Source: Pisaster brevispinus (taxonomy: Eukaryota > Echinodermata > Asteroidea > Forcipulatida > Asteriidae). From it: 64,000 nucleotides of DNA. Each line of letters opens with the position of its first letter. Position 1 is the stretch's first letter. This document shows, one piece after another, positions 47,001 through 59,950 of the stretch. Location of the stretch: positions 13,858,742 through 13,922,741 of the forward strand of contig JAMKCF010000003.1 in the NCBI GenBank assembly GCA_023634235.1. Reading direction: 5' to 3'. The notes under the pieces were generated by a model. The model was not told where the DNA came from. It worked only from the letters and a program-made list of their open reading frames with translations, and ran no database searches. Both the position numbers and the translations under genes were made by a program.

Positions 47001-50000
47001 CCATTCTTGAAATATCTCTTGAAGACTTCAAAAGTCAGCAAATGTTGAATTGTTTGAATAAGTTGCCAAGTCACTGTGAATAATTCACTATTCTGATCTG
47101 CATTTTGGATACAGATTGTGGCTATCAGTTGGAAACTGTTGATCTTTTATATGATATTTGCTGTCAACATTCCATATGCTATGTTTAAATTAAAATCTTT
47201 ATGTTCGTCATTGTATTCTTTGCTATTAAGTTTGGCTGTTAGTTGACTGTGACTGCCCTATACTAAACCATTGTGATGTGATGGAGTGATTTTGTTTGTT
47301 TGTAAAACATGATTGAAAGTTTGAAATGTTTTACTTACGTGGCTCTGATTGAATGTGAGAACCTGGGATGGAGTCCTGCACATCTAAAACAATGTTCTTG
47401 CATACTAAGGAGAAATTTGATAAATGTTACAACTTTGATTGTTGTATTTCTAGGGTATCTCGAAGAGTGGAATTGACACAGTGTGCTGCAAACGATCATG
47501 AAGACAACGAGAGAGATCTGGTGTTGAAAGGTGACGTCTTAGCGATAAAGGCATCACTGAATCAAGGAAAGAAGTATACAATTTTGTTTTCTTAATTGTT
47601 TATGTTCAAGGCCAGGTCTTGATGAATACTCAGGGTGGTAACATGTTTATTTTAAAGTTTTGTGACATCAATTGGTAGCGATCTGAGGAATAGAAATGAC
47701 CATTCCTAATTCTGTATGCACAAGATACCAGTACCAAATATCCTGAGAAATGTGTTGATCTGATCCACTACATGCAAGAGATTTTTCCTCAAATACTTAG
47801 TTTTAAATTCAATTTACCAATTCAAAGTAAACATGTAGCGATACATTGTAGATTTCTTAGTTTGTTGAAAACATCAAAGGCAGTTTAGATAGAGAAGACT
47901 TACAATTCAAATCTTACAAAGCCATATTTAATTCAGCATCGATCGGTTCTCAGTTTTATTTGATGTTATCCAGGTTGGCTGTTTGATGACTGACTATGAC
48001 AATGACTGAACCACCCAACTGTGTTACTCTGATGGACCTGTCCCTAAAGCCAGATGACCCGCTCATAGGTAGATTTTGTTTATGTTGTCTCTCTACAAAG
48101 TTTCATCTGTTTATAATGTTGATCATATCTTTGATGACACCAACATTGGCCTATGTTAGATAACCTGTTTGACTTTGGTTTTGCTATTATGTGAAATGTT
48201 TTATTTTTTAATGAACCCACATACATTTTTGTTGCGTCTTAAATGTGGAACAAGTTCCTTTGCGCTATTAAGGAAGTGGTATCCACTGCCTCCAACAAGC
48301 ACCAATTCAAAACTAATTTCTTTTTAGTAGTTTTTTGTTTATCAGTGTCGTTGATTGTGAGGGGCCGTGGTCTTTGTAGAGCGCCATCAAAATTACCCAT
48401 GTTGTTACTTATTTTCATGTTATGGGTTTTTACAATATTCTTGAAATATTAGGGATCCAAGTATCCTATGGAGTCAAACTATGATTTTGATTTATTTCCA
48501 GGTGACATCATGAGGAATTACAGATTGTCGTGTGCGATGGTAGGCTTGAATATTCCACTCTCGTGATGTGTTCTGTTGTCAACCTGGACCATAAAACCAT
48601 CATTGGAGGTGTGTCAAGGTGTGAATAGAATCTTATTATTAGTCAAGATCTCCTCTGTTGGTGTTGAATTGAAACCTATTGAGTATAGTCTTGATTCATA
48701 TCAAATAATTTCTGTATGCCGTTCAACTTCTGCCATTCTTGAAATATCTCTTGAAGACTTCAAAAGTCAGCAAATGTTGAATTGTTTGAATAAGTTGCCA
48801 AGTCACTGTGAATAATTCACTATTCTGATCTGCATTTTGGATACAGATTGTGGCTATCAGTTGGAAACTGTTGATCTTTTATATGATATTTGCTGTCAAC
48901 ATTCCATATGCTATGTTTAAATTAAAATCTTTATGTTCGTCATTGTATTCTTTGCTATTAAGTTTGGCTGTTAGTTGACTGTGACTGCCCTATACTAAAC
49001 CATTGTGATGTGATGGAGTGATTTTGTTTGTTTGTAAAACATGATTGAAAGTTTGAAATGTTTTACTTACGTGGCTCTGATTGAATGTGAGAACCTGGGA
49101 TGGAGTCCTGCACATCTAAAACAATGTTCTTGCATACTAAGGAGAAATTTGATAAATGTTACAACTTTGATTGTTGTATTTCTAGGGTATCTCGAAGAGT
49201 GGAATTGACACAGTGTGCTGCAAACGATCATGAAGACAACGAGAGAGATCTGGTGTTGAAAGGTGACGTCTTAGCGATAAAGGCATCACTGAATCAAGGA
49301 AAGAAGTATACAATTTTGTTTTCTTAATTGTTTATGTTCAAGGCCAGGTCTTGATGAATACTCAGGGTGGTAACATGTTTATTTTAAAGTTTTGTGACAT
49401 CAATTGGTAGCGATCTGAGGAATAGAAATGACCATTCCTAATTCTGTATGCACAAGATACCAGTACCAAATATCCTGAGAAATGTGTTGATCTGATCCAC
49501 TACATGCAAGAGATTTTTCCTCAAATACTTAGTTTTAAATTCAATTTACCAATTCAAAATAAACATGTGGCGATACATTGTAGATTTCTTAGTTTGTTGA
49601 AAACATCAAAGGCAGTTTAGATAGAGAAGACTTACAATTCAAATCTTACAAAGCCATATTTAATTCAGCATCGATCGGTTCTCAGTTTTATTTGATGTTA
49701 TCCAGGTTGGCTGTTTGATGACTGACTATGACAATGACTGAACCACCCAACTGTGTTACTCTGATGGACCTGTCCCTAAAGCCAGATGACCCGCTCATAG
49801 GTAGATTTTGTTTATGTTGTCTCTCTACAAAGTTTCATCTGTTTATAATGTTGATCATATCTTTGATGACACCAACATTGGCCTATGTTAGATAACCTGT
49901 TTGACTTTGGTTTTGCTATTATGTGAAATGTTTTATTTTTTAATGAACCCACATACATTTTTGTTGCCTCTTAAATGTGGAACAAGTTCCTTTGCGCTAT

Positions 50001-53000
50001 TAAGGAAGTGGTATCCACTGCCTCCAACAAGCACCAATTCAAAACTAATTTCTTTTTAGTAGTTTTTTGTTTATCAGTGTCGTTGATTGTGAGGGGCCGT
50101 GGTCTTTGTAGAGCGCCATCAAAATTACCCATGTTGTTACTTATTTTCATGTTATGGGTTTTTACAATATTCTTGAAATATTAGGGATCCAAGTATCCTA
50201 TGGAGTCAAACTATGATTTTGATTTATTTCCAGGTGACATCATGAGGAATTACAGATTGTCGTGTGCGATGGTAGGCTTGAATATTCCACTCTCGTGATG
50301 TGTTCTGTTGTCTACCTGGACCATAAAACCATCATTGGAGGTGTGTCAAGGTGTGAATAGAATCTTATTATTAGTCAAGATCTCCTCTGTTGGTGTTGAA
50401 TTGAAACCTATTGAGTATAGTCTTGATTCATATCAAATAATTTCTGTATGCCGTTCAACTTCTGCCATTCTTGAAATATCTCTTGAAGACTTCAAAAGTC
50501 AGCAAATGTTGAATTGTTTGAATAAGTTGCCAAGTCACTGTGAATAATTCACTATTCTGATCTGCATTTTGGATACAGATTGTGGCTATCAGTTGGAAAC
50601 TGTTGATCTTTTATATGATATTTGCTGTCAACATTCCATATGCTATGTTTAAATTAAAATCTTTATGTTCGTCATTGTATTCTTTGCTATTAAGTTTGGC
50701 TGTTAGTTGACTGTGACTGCCCTATACTAAACCATTGTGATGTGATGGAGTGATTTTGTTTGTTTGTAAAACATGATTGAAAGTTTGAAATGTTTTACTT
50801 ACGTGGCTCTGATTGAATGTGAGAACCTGGGATGGAGTCCTGCACATCTAAAACAATGTTCTTGCATACTAAGGAGAAATTTGATAAATGTTACAACTTT
50901 GATTGTTGTATTTCTAGGGTATCTCGAAGAGTGGAATTGACACAGTGTGCTGCAAACGATCATGAAGACAACGAGAGAGATCTGGTGTTGAAAGGTGACG
51001 TCTTAGCGATAAAGGCATCACTGAATCAAGGAAAGAAGTATACAATTTTGTTTTCTTAATTGTTTATGTTCAAGGCCAGGTCTTGATGAATACTCAGGGT
51101 GGTAACATGTTTATTTTAAAGTTTTGTGACATCAATTGGTAGCGATCTGAGGAATAGAAATGACCATTCCTAATTCTGTATGCACAAGATACCAGTACCA
51201 AATATCCTGAGAAATGTGTTGATCTGATCCACTACATGCAAGAGATTTTTCCTCAAATACTTAGTTTTAAATTCAATTTACCAATTCAAAGTAAACATGT
51301 AGCGATACATTGTAGATTTCTTAGTTTGTTGAAAACATCAAAGGCAGTTTAGATAGAGAAGACTTACAATTCAAATCTTACAAAGCCATATTTAATTCAG
51401 CATCGATCGGTTCTCAGTTTTATTTGATGTTATCCAGGTTGGCTGTTTGATGACTGACTATGACAATGACTGAACCACCCAACTGTGTTACTCTGATGGA
51501 CCTGTCCCTAAAGCCAGATGACCCGCTCATAGGTAGATTTTGTTTATGTTGTCTCTCTACAAAGTTTCATCTGTTTATAATGTTGATCATATCTTTGATG
51601 ACACCAACATTGGCCTATGTTAGATAACCTGTTTGACTTTGGTTTTGCTATTATGTGAAATGTTTTATTTTTTAATGAACCCACATACATTTTTGTTGCG
51701 TCTTAAATGTGGAACAAGTTCCTTTGCGCTATTAAGGAAGTGGTATCCACTGCCTCCAACAAGCACCAATTCAAAACTAATTTCTTTTTAGTAGTTTTTT
51801 GTTTATCAGTGTCGTTGATTGTGAGGGGCCGTGGTCTTTGTAGAGCGCCATCAAAATTACCCATGTTGTTACTTATTTTCATGTTATGGGTTTTTACAAT
51901 ATTCTTGAAATATTAGGGATCCAAGTATCCTATGGAGTCAAACTATGATTTTGATTTATTTCCAGGTGACATCATGAGGAATTACAGATTGTCGTGTGCG
52001 ATGGTAGGCTTGAATATTCCACTCTCGTGATGTGTTCTGTTGTCAACCTGGACCATAAAACCATCATTGGAGGTGTGTCAAGGTGTGAATAGAATCTTAT
52101 TATTAGTCAAGATCTCCTCTGTTGGTGTTGAATTGAAACCTATTGAGTAGGCCTATAGTCTTGATTCATATCAAATAATTTCTGTATGCCGTTCAACTTC
52201 TGCCATTCTTGAAATATCTCTTGAAGACTTCAAAAGTCAGCAAATGTTGAATTGTTTGAATAAGTTGCCAAGTCACTGTGAATAATTCACTATTCTGATC
52301 TGCATTTTGGATACAGATTGTGGCTATCAGTTGGAAACTGTTGATCTTTTATATGATATTTGCTGTCAACATTCCATATGCTATGTTTAAATTAAAATCT
52401 TTATGTTCGTCATTGTATTCTTTGCTATTAAGTTTGGCTGTTAGTTGACTGTGACTGCCCTATACTAAACCATTGTGATGTGATGGAGTGATTTTGTTTG
52501 TTTGTAAAACATGATTGAAAGTTTGAAATGTTTTACTTACGTGGCTCTGATTGAATGTGAGAACCTGGGATGGAGTCCTGCACATCTAAAACAATGTTCT
52601 TGCATACTAAGGAGAAATTTGATAAATGTTACAACTTTGATTGTTGTATTTCTAGGGTATCTCGAAGAGTGGAATTGACACAGTGTGCTGCAAACGATCA
52701 TGAAGACAACGAGAGAGATCTGGTGTTGAAAGGTGACGTCTTAGCGATAAAGGCATCACTGAATCAAGGAAAGAAGTATACAATTTTGTTTTCTTAATTG
52801 TTTATGTTCAAGGCCAGGTCTTGATGAATACTCAGGGTGGTAACATGTTTATTTTAAAGTTTTGTGACATCAATTGGTAGCGATCTGAGGAATAGAAATG
52901 ACCATTCCTAATTCTGTATGCACAAGATACCAGTACCAAATATCCTGAGAAATGTGTTGATCTGATCCACTACATGCAAGAGATTTTTCCTCAAATACTT

Positions 53001-56000
53001 AGTTTTAAATTCAATTTACCAATTCAAAGTAAACATGTGGCGATACATTGTAGATTTCTTAGTTTGTTGAAAACATCAAAGGCAGTTTAGATAGAGAAGA
53101 CTTACAATTCAAATCTTACAAAGCCATATTTAATTCAGCATCGATCGGTTCTCAGTTTTATTTGATGTTATCCAGGTTGGCTGTTTGATGACTGACTATG
53201 ACAATGACTGAACCACCCAACTGTGTTACTCTGATGGACCTGTCCCTAAAGCCAGATGACCCGCTCATAGGTAGATTTTGTTTATGTTGTCTCTCTACAA
53301 AGTTTCATCTGTTTATAATGTTGATCATATCTTTGATGACACCAACATTGGCCTATGTTAGATAACCTGTTTGACTTTGGTTTTGCTATTATGTGAAATG
53401 TTTTATTTTTAATGAACCCATATACATTTTTGTTGCCCCTAAAATGTGGAACAAGTTCCTTTGTGCTAATGGAAAGTGGTATCCACTGCCTCCAACAAGC
53501 ACCAACTCAAAACTAATTTCTTTTTAGTAGTTTTTTGGTTATCAGTGTCGTTGATTGTGAGGGGCTGTGGTCTTTGTAAAGCACCATCAAAATTACCCAT
53601 GTTGTTATTTATTTTCGTGTTATGGGTTTTTACAGTATTCATGAAATATTAGGGATCCAAGTATCCTATGGAGTCAAACTATGATTTTTATTTATTTCCA
53701 GGTGACACCATGAGGAATTACAGATTGTCGTGTGTGATGGGAGGCTTGAATATTCCACTCTCGTGATGTGTTCTGTTGTCAACCTGGACCATAAAACCAT
53801 CATTGGAGGTGTGTCAAGGTGTGAATAGAATCTTATTATTAGTCAAGATCTCCTCTGTTGGTGTTGAATTGAAACCTATTGAGTATAGTCTTGATTCATA
53901 TCAAATAATTTCTGTATGCCGTTCAACTTCTGCCATTCTTGAAATATCTCTTGAAGACTTCAAAAGTCAGCAAATGTTGAATTGTTTGAATAAGTTGCCA
54001 AGTCACTGTGAATAATTCACTATTCTGATCTGCATTTTGGATACAGATTGTGGCTATCAGTTGGAAACTGTTGATCTTTTATATGATATTTGCTGTCAAC
54101 ATTCCATATGCTATGTTTAAATTAAAATCTTTATGTTCGTCATTGTATTCTTTGCTATTAAGTTTGGCTGTTAGTTGACTGTGACTGCCCTATACTAAAC
54201 CATTGTGATGTGATGGAGTGATTTTGTTTGTTTGTAAAACATGATTGAAAGTTTGAAATGTTTTACTTACGTGGCTCTGATTGAATGTGAGAACCTGGGA
54301 TGGAGTCCTGCACATCTAAAACAATGTTCTTGCATACTAAGGAGAAATTTGATAAATGTTACAACTTTGATTTGTGTATTTCTAGGGTATCTTGAAGATC
54401 GGAATTGACACAGTTTGCTGCAAACGATCATGAAGACATCGAGAGAGATCTGGTGTTGCAAGTGACGTCTTAGGGATAAAGGCATCACTGAATCAAGGAA
54501 AGAAGTATACAATTTTGTTTTCTTAATTGTTTATGTTCAAGGCCAGGTCTTGATGAATACTCAGGGTGGTAACATGTTTATCCTAAAAGTCTTGTGACTT
54601 CAATTGGTAGTGATCTGAGGAATAGAAATGACCGTTCCTAATTCTGTATGCACTAGATACCTGTACCAAATATCCTGAGAAATGTGTTGATCTGATCCAC
54701 TACATGCAAGAGATTTTCCTCAAATACTTAGTTTTAAATTCAATTTACCAACTCAAAGTAAACATGTGGCGATAATTGAAGCACGTGTATACATTCTAGA
54801 TTTCTTAGTTTGTTGAAAACATCAAAGGCAGTTTAGATAGAGAAGACTTACAATTAAAATCTTACAAAGCCATATTTAATTCAGCATCTTTCTGTTCTCA
54901 GTTGTATTTGATGTTATCCAGGTTGGCTGTTTGATGACTGACTGTGACATTGACTGAACCACCCAACTGAGTTGCTCTGATGGACCTGTCACTATAGCCA
55001 GATGACCCGCTCATAGGTAGATTTTGTTTATGTTGTCTCTCTACAAAGTTCCATCTGTTTGTAATGTTGATCATATCTTTGATGACACCAACATTGGCCT
55101 ATGTTAGATAACCTGTTTGACTTTGGTTTTGCTATTATGTGAAATGTTTTATTTTTAATGAACCCACACACATTTTTGTTGCCCCTAAAATGTGGAACAA
55201 GTTCCTTTGCGCTAAAGGGAAGTGGTATCCACTGCCTCCAACAAGCACCAACTCAAAACTAATTTCTTTTTAGTAGTTTTTTGGTTATCAGTGTCGTTGA
55301 TTGTGAGGGGCTGTGGTCTTTCTAGAGCGCCATCAAAACTACCCATGTTGTTATTTATTTTCGTGTTATGGGTTTTTACAATATTCATGAAATATTAGGG
55401 ATCCAAGTATACTATGGAGTCAAACTGTGATTTTGATTTATTTCCAGGTGACATCATGAGGAATTACCGATTGTCGTGTGTGATTCATATCAAATAATTT
55501 CTGTATGCCGTTGAACTTCATTCATTCTTGAAATATCTCTTGAAGACTTCAAAAACCAGCAAATCTTGAATTGTTTGAATAAGTTGCCGAGTCACTGTGA
55601 ATAATTCACTACTCTGATCTGCATTTTGGATACAGATTGTGGCTATCAGTTGGAAACTGTTGATCTTTGATATGATATTTGTTGTTAAAATTCCAAATGC
55701 CTTGTTTAAATTAGAATCTTCATGTTCATCATTGTATTCTATGCTATTAAGTTTGGCTGTTAGTTGACTGAGACTGCCATACACTAAACCATTGTGATGG
55801 AGTGATTTTGTTTGTTTGTAAAACATGATTGAAAGTTTGAAATGTTTTACTTTCGTGGCTCTGATTGAATGTGAGAACCTGGGATGGAGTCCTGCACATC
55901 TAAAACAATGTTCTTGCATATTAAGGAAAAGGTTTATAAATGTTACAACTTTGATTGTTGTTTTTCTAGGGTATCTCGAAGAGTGGAATTGACACAGTGT

Positions 56001-56825
56001 GCTGCAAACGATCATGAAGACAACGAGAGAGATCTGGTGTTGAAAGGTGACGTCTTAGCGATAAAGGCATCACTGAATCAAGGAAAGAAGTATACAATTT
56101 TGTTTTCTTAATTGTTTATGTTCAAGGCCAGGTCTTGATGAATACTCAGGGTGGTAACATGTTTATCCTAAAAGTCTTGTGACTTCAATTGGTAGTGATC
56201 TGAGGAATAGAAATGACCGTTCCTAATTCTGTATGCACTAGATACCTGTACCAAATATCCTGAGAAATGTGTTGATCTGATCCACTACATGCAAGAGATT
56301 TTCCTCAAATACTTAGTTTTAAATTCAATTTACCAACTCAAAGTAAACATGTGGCGATAATTGAAGCATGGTATACATTGTAGATTTCTTAGTTTGTTGA
56401 AAACATCAAAGGTAGTTTAGATAGAGAAGACTTACAATTCAAATCTTACAAAGCCATATTTAATTCTGCATCTTTCTGTTCTCAGTTGTATTTGATGTTA
56501 TCCAGGTTGGCTGTTTGATGACTGTGACATTGACTGAACCACCCAACTGACTTGCTCTGATGGACCTGTCACTATAGCCAGATGACCCACTCATAGGTAG
56601 ATTTTTTTAATGTTGTCTCTCTACAAAAATCCATCAGTTTGTAATGTTTTTTAATGAATTTTGTCTGACTCATTTTATAAAAGTCTTTTTTGACCTTTGG
56701 AGAGTGTTATGTCATATTGGAAGAAATTTTAAAAGCAGTATTCCTGTGTTGATCATCAGATGATTAATTTATCTTTGTCTGTAAATGATTTTTACTGATG
56801 TGATTACAACGTCACTGTCTTTCAG

Positions 56826-56983
56826 GTGATTGTGACGACTGATTTGATGTAGTATTCCGCTGTCAACATGGACCATGAAGATTGTAGTGACATCACAGTA
56901 CAAGGAGAGGGACATCGAATGAGGAGTCCAACATCCAGGTTCTTACATCTGCTGACTAGCAGCTTCACTTATGGAATTTGAAG
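56826..56983 (+). ncRNA. Exon-like block, array-distal 1
   Basis: Acceptor GTCTTTCAG, donor AATTTGAAG|GTGAGAT. Contains TTGATGTAGTATTCCGCTG and the full core CAACATGGACCATGAAGA. Closely parallels 57271-57424 (same core, same ATGGAATTT(G/A)AAG end). No open frame. Confidence 0.45.
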
Positions 56984-57270
56984 GTGAGATTTATTCTTTG
57001 GATTTGCATATCAGCTTGAACGGTTTGTCTTCATTTACAAGTGAAATGTTTTGCAAGAGTTGACGATCTGAAACCAATCTTCAAAACATTTTGAAAGTAG
57101 TCAACAATGGCCCAATTTTAGATTAACATAAACTGTAAAGACAATCAAGTTTAAACGAGAGTTTGTGTAAAGTTTTATGTCTTATATTAAGATGTTCAAC
57201 AAGTGGTTTATGTTTGCAGGTTGTTGGTAAACGTTTTTACCGATATTACAACAACTTTACTTATTTTCAG

Positions 57271-57424
57271 GTGAATGCCTTGATGTAGTGTTTCGTTGTC
57301 GAAATGGACCATGGAGAGTGAAGTGAAATCATGGTAAAGCAGAGTGATACCATTATGGCATATGGAAACTGACATCCAGGTATCTGCATCTACATTAAAC
57401 CAGGTTCACTTATGGAATTTAAAG
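57271..57424 (+). ncRNA. Exon-like block, array-distal 2
   Basis: Acceptor CTTATTTTCAG, donor AATTTAAAG|GTGAGAT. Core variant GAAATGGACCATGGAGA. TTGATGTAGTGTTTCG matches the previous block. Stops in all frames. Confidence 0.45.
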
Positions 57425-57516
57425 GTGAGATTTCTTCTTTGGAGTTGAACCCAGAAACGTACCTCCATGTACCATTGTTCTTATGAAGTTGATCATGAAT
57501 TTTGCTTTTTTTTCAG

Positions 57517-57667
57517 TGATGCAGTACTCTGCTGTCTCCACAAACCAGATACTTGTATGATTAATGGGTATGGAGTGAGTTGATGAATTGCCCGGAATTC
57601 TTTAGTCGCCACAAACCATGAAGATGGAGATTTCAGGACAAGAGCATTTGCAACTACTCATCACCAG
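57517..57667 (+). ncRNA. Exon-like block, array-distal 3
   Basis: Acceptor GCTTTTTTTTCAG, begins TGATGCAGTACTCTGCTGTC, contains CACAAACCATGAAGATGG, donor CATCACCAG|GTATGAG. Non-coding. Confidence 0.4.
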
Positions 57668-57953
57668 GTATGAGGCAAGATTTCTTGCAAACCTTGACAA
57701 TCTTTAATCATCATTCACAACTTAACACTTAATCTGTCACACTGAGGCCGCTTTCAGTGAAGTTTTACACAAATAATTGTTCATCCTCATGGATGCTGGA
57801 AGGTTCAAAATAAAGTGAACAAGATTTGTTGTGTTCAGAAGAAGATTTCATCAAGTGATTTTAAACTTGCATAATTATCACTCCACTGAATGTTCTCAAG
57901 TCGGTATCATGAATTTCTCCAATTTATTCTTCCAACTATTGCTCAACTTGCAG

Positions 57954-58066
57954 GTTATGATGAGTCGATGAGATCCATTTTACTGTTACCAGTCAACATG
58001 GACCATGAAGATTGAACCACACTATTGCAGCAGTCTCTTGTCAACCTGGACTAAGAATACATCAGC
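57954..58066 (+). ncRNA. Exon-like block, array-distal 4
   Basis: Acceptor CTCAACTTGCAG, core CAACATGGACCATGAAGA followed by a second CAACCTGGACTAAGAA, donor ACATCAGC|GTAAGTG. Starts GTTATGATGAGTC. Non-coding. Confidence 0.45.
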
Positions 58067-58238
58067 GTAAGTGTTTCAAGGTATGAAACTTAACTTGAAG
58101 ACATACATTTAGATGAGGCTATGGTAATTGTTAGCATCAAATACAAAATAATTTTGTTGAGGTCGATGGAATTACACTGTAAATCAAATCTGTACACATC
58201 AAAAAGTAATGTTGTCTGTTTCTTTCTGGATCATATAG

Positions 58239-58406
58239 GATGAACACAGTCGTACAATTTGCTGTTGGTCACGTCAAGATTCTGCAGTGCCAAGCCATCT
58301 ATTGCTTCATCAGCGTTTTTCTGAAGGACTGTTTCTTCATGACTACTACCCTCGTCTAACACTTTGTCAATGGCGATTCGTCGGTGATGGTCTTCATGTC
58401 CCATTA
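58239..58406 (+). ncRNA. Last exon-like block (3' border uncertain)
   Basis: Acceptor TTTCTTTCTGGATCATATAG before 58239. No clear donor; CATTA|GTGAGA near 58406 is possible, or the transcript ends beyond. It overlaps a 61-codon minus-strand frame that I do not believe is coding. Confidence 0.25.
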
Positions 58407-58802
58407 GTGAGATCAATTAGTTGACTTTCCAAGCATGTGAACAACATTAAACAATGATTTTTAGATTGTCATTGCGGACAAATCGTCCAATGGATCTTGA
58501 CATGGCATGATCATCCAGATTTCATCTGCAGATTGAACTCACTCACACAGAGTTTTCTTTTTGTTGAACAACAAAGTGGATGTGTAAAGAACATTGGTAA
58601 GAAAGTGAAAACGAGAGTGATTAATTCATTTATCCGTTTGTAGTCTTAAATTTTTAAGTTGATTTTATTCTTGAAGTATGTGCTATGGTTGACAAAACGA
58701 TTTTGAAATAGATCTCACTAAAAACCGGGAACTATGTTTGTCCCCATGGCAGAAATTTCCAACTCGGAATGAAGTCGTAACTCATTCACAATTGTCAACT
58801 TA

Positions 58803-59070
58803 CTTGTAATGAGGTACTTCATTACAAGTTTGTAGACAGAATACATGTACAACATGTAAAGAGGTACTTCCTTACAAGTACATGTATTCACATGGAAGAT
58901 TGCATGTTTGTAATGAGGTACTTCATTACAAACATGCAATTTTAACATGCTTGCAATGAAGTACCTCGTTGCAAGCATGTTATAAGTTTCATGCGTCTAA
59001 TGAAGTACCTCATTACAAGCATGAAACATGTTAAGTTCCTTTGTAATGCATTGGCTCATTACAAAATATG
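58803..59070. repeat. Array of six related hairpins
   Basis: Six palindromic units built on GTAATGAGGTACTTCATTAC (in either orientation), near 58803, 58853, 58908, 58947, 58990 and 59040. Stems extend differently in each: GCATGTTT/AAACATGC, AACATGCTTGC/GCAAGCATGTT, GTTTCATGC/GCATGAAAC. One unit swaps T-A for C-G on both sides of the stem (TTGCAATG / CGTTGCAA). Confidence 0.75.
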
Positions 59071-59099
59071 AAACAATGTAAGGTTATTTGTAATGAAGT

Positions 59100-59640
59100 A
59101 AACTCATTACACGTATGATTGCAACAAGCTTGTTAGGGATTGTGTTTGAGCGCTGGTTATTACTAACAAAGTATATTTTTATATTACTGACTTTGAATCA
59201 TGATTCAAATATGAACGGTAAAATTTATTGTCAAACTGATTTATGTAGCAACACACTGCTTTCATAATTTGTAATTTGAAGTGGTGTTTGCAATGACACA
59301 AGTTTTTTCATGACAGTTTTTTATTATAGGTACATATAATAGTTTGTGTCACACATTGGGTTTTATGTAACTGTAGCATGTAGTAGTAGTTTAAGGTGTT
59401 TGAGTACTCATTAAAAAATTTGGTTTAAATACAAATGATTATGATACGTACCTTGTGTTGAATTATATTTTTTATGTGTGGTAAATATTTTTTGTGGCAT
59501 ACTGAGATCATTGATTCTTGTTGAAAATATTTACAAGTATCTGTTGTGGGGTGGGAGATGACAACCTTCACGTGGTCCACCCTGTTTTCGACTAATGTCA
59601 TCAAACCAATATTTGTAGCAACTCGCTATTGTGGAATGTA
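59100..59640. other. AT-rich non-coding DNA, no gene seen
   Basis: No recognisable gene, hairpin or repeat between the hairpin array and the 53-bp repeat. Confidence 0.5.
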
Positions 59641-59649
59641 CACTGATAA

Positions 59650-59948
59650 TCGATGTCCTTTGTCTTATTGTAATGTAAATTTCCTTTGTATTAAAAAACT
59701 ACCCAGGACGCCTTTGTCCCATTGTTATGTAATTTGAAGTGTATTCCAAAACGATGCTGGACGCCTTTGTCCTATTGTTATGTAAATTTCTATTGTCTTC
59801 AAAACGATGATGGATGCCTTTGTCCTATTGTTATGAAAATTTCCAATGTAATCAAAAACAGGACGGCTTTGTCCTATTGTTATGTAAATTTCCATTGTAT
59901 TCACAAAATTAACCAGGACGCCTTTTGTGCTATTGTTATGTAAATAAC
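59650..59948. repeat. About 53-bp tandem repeat, six copies
   Basis: Copies of GGACGCCTTTGTCCTATTGT followed by TATGTAAATTTCYATTGTAT, with CCTTTGTC marks at 59657, 59711, 59764, 59817, 59867 and 59921. It directly abuts the 7-bp satellite. Confidence 0.8.
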
Positions 59949-59950
59949 CG

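Larger units (their letters stand above)
40150..56640. repeat. 1.73-kb tandem repeat array, about ten copies
   Basis: Using TCTGTATGCC as the phase mark, copies begin at 40154, about 41764, 43520, 45247, 46979, 48711, 50443, 52181, 53911 and 55500. Inner spacings are 1727, 1732, 1732, 1732, 1738 and 1730. The outer copies are shorter and more diverged (the first lacks about 150 bp, the ninth about 140 bp). The five central copies differ at only a few positions. Each unit has two exon-like blocks (E1, E2). Repeated 69-, 79- and 75-codon frames are the same non-coding sequence copied. Edges diverged and centre homogenised is typical of unequal crossing-over. Confidence 0.95.

Noticed and set aside
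43052..52797. Recurring 69-, 79- and 75-codon frames
   Set aside because: They recur only because the 1.73-kb unit is copied; copies are too similar to show codon-level constraint and frames overlap predicted splice sites.
58231..58416. Minus-strand 61-codon frame beginning MISLMGHEDHH
   Set aside because: It runs through a good plus-strand acceptor, lacks its own splice or promoter context and has no recognisable domain.
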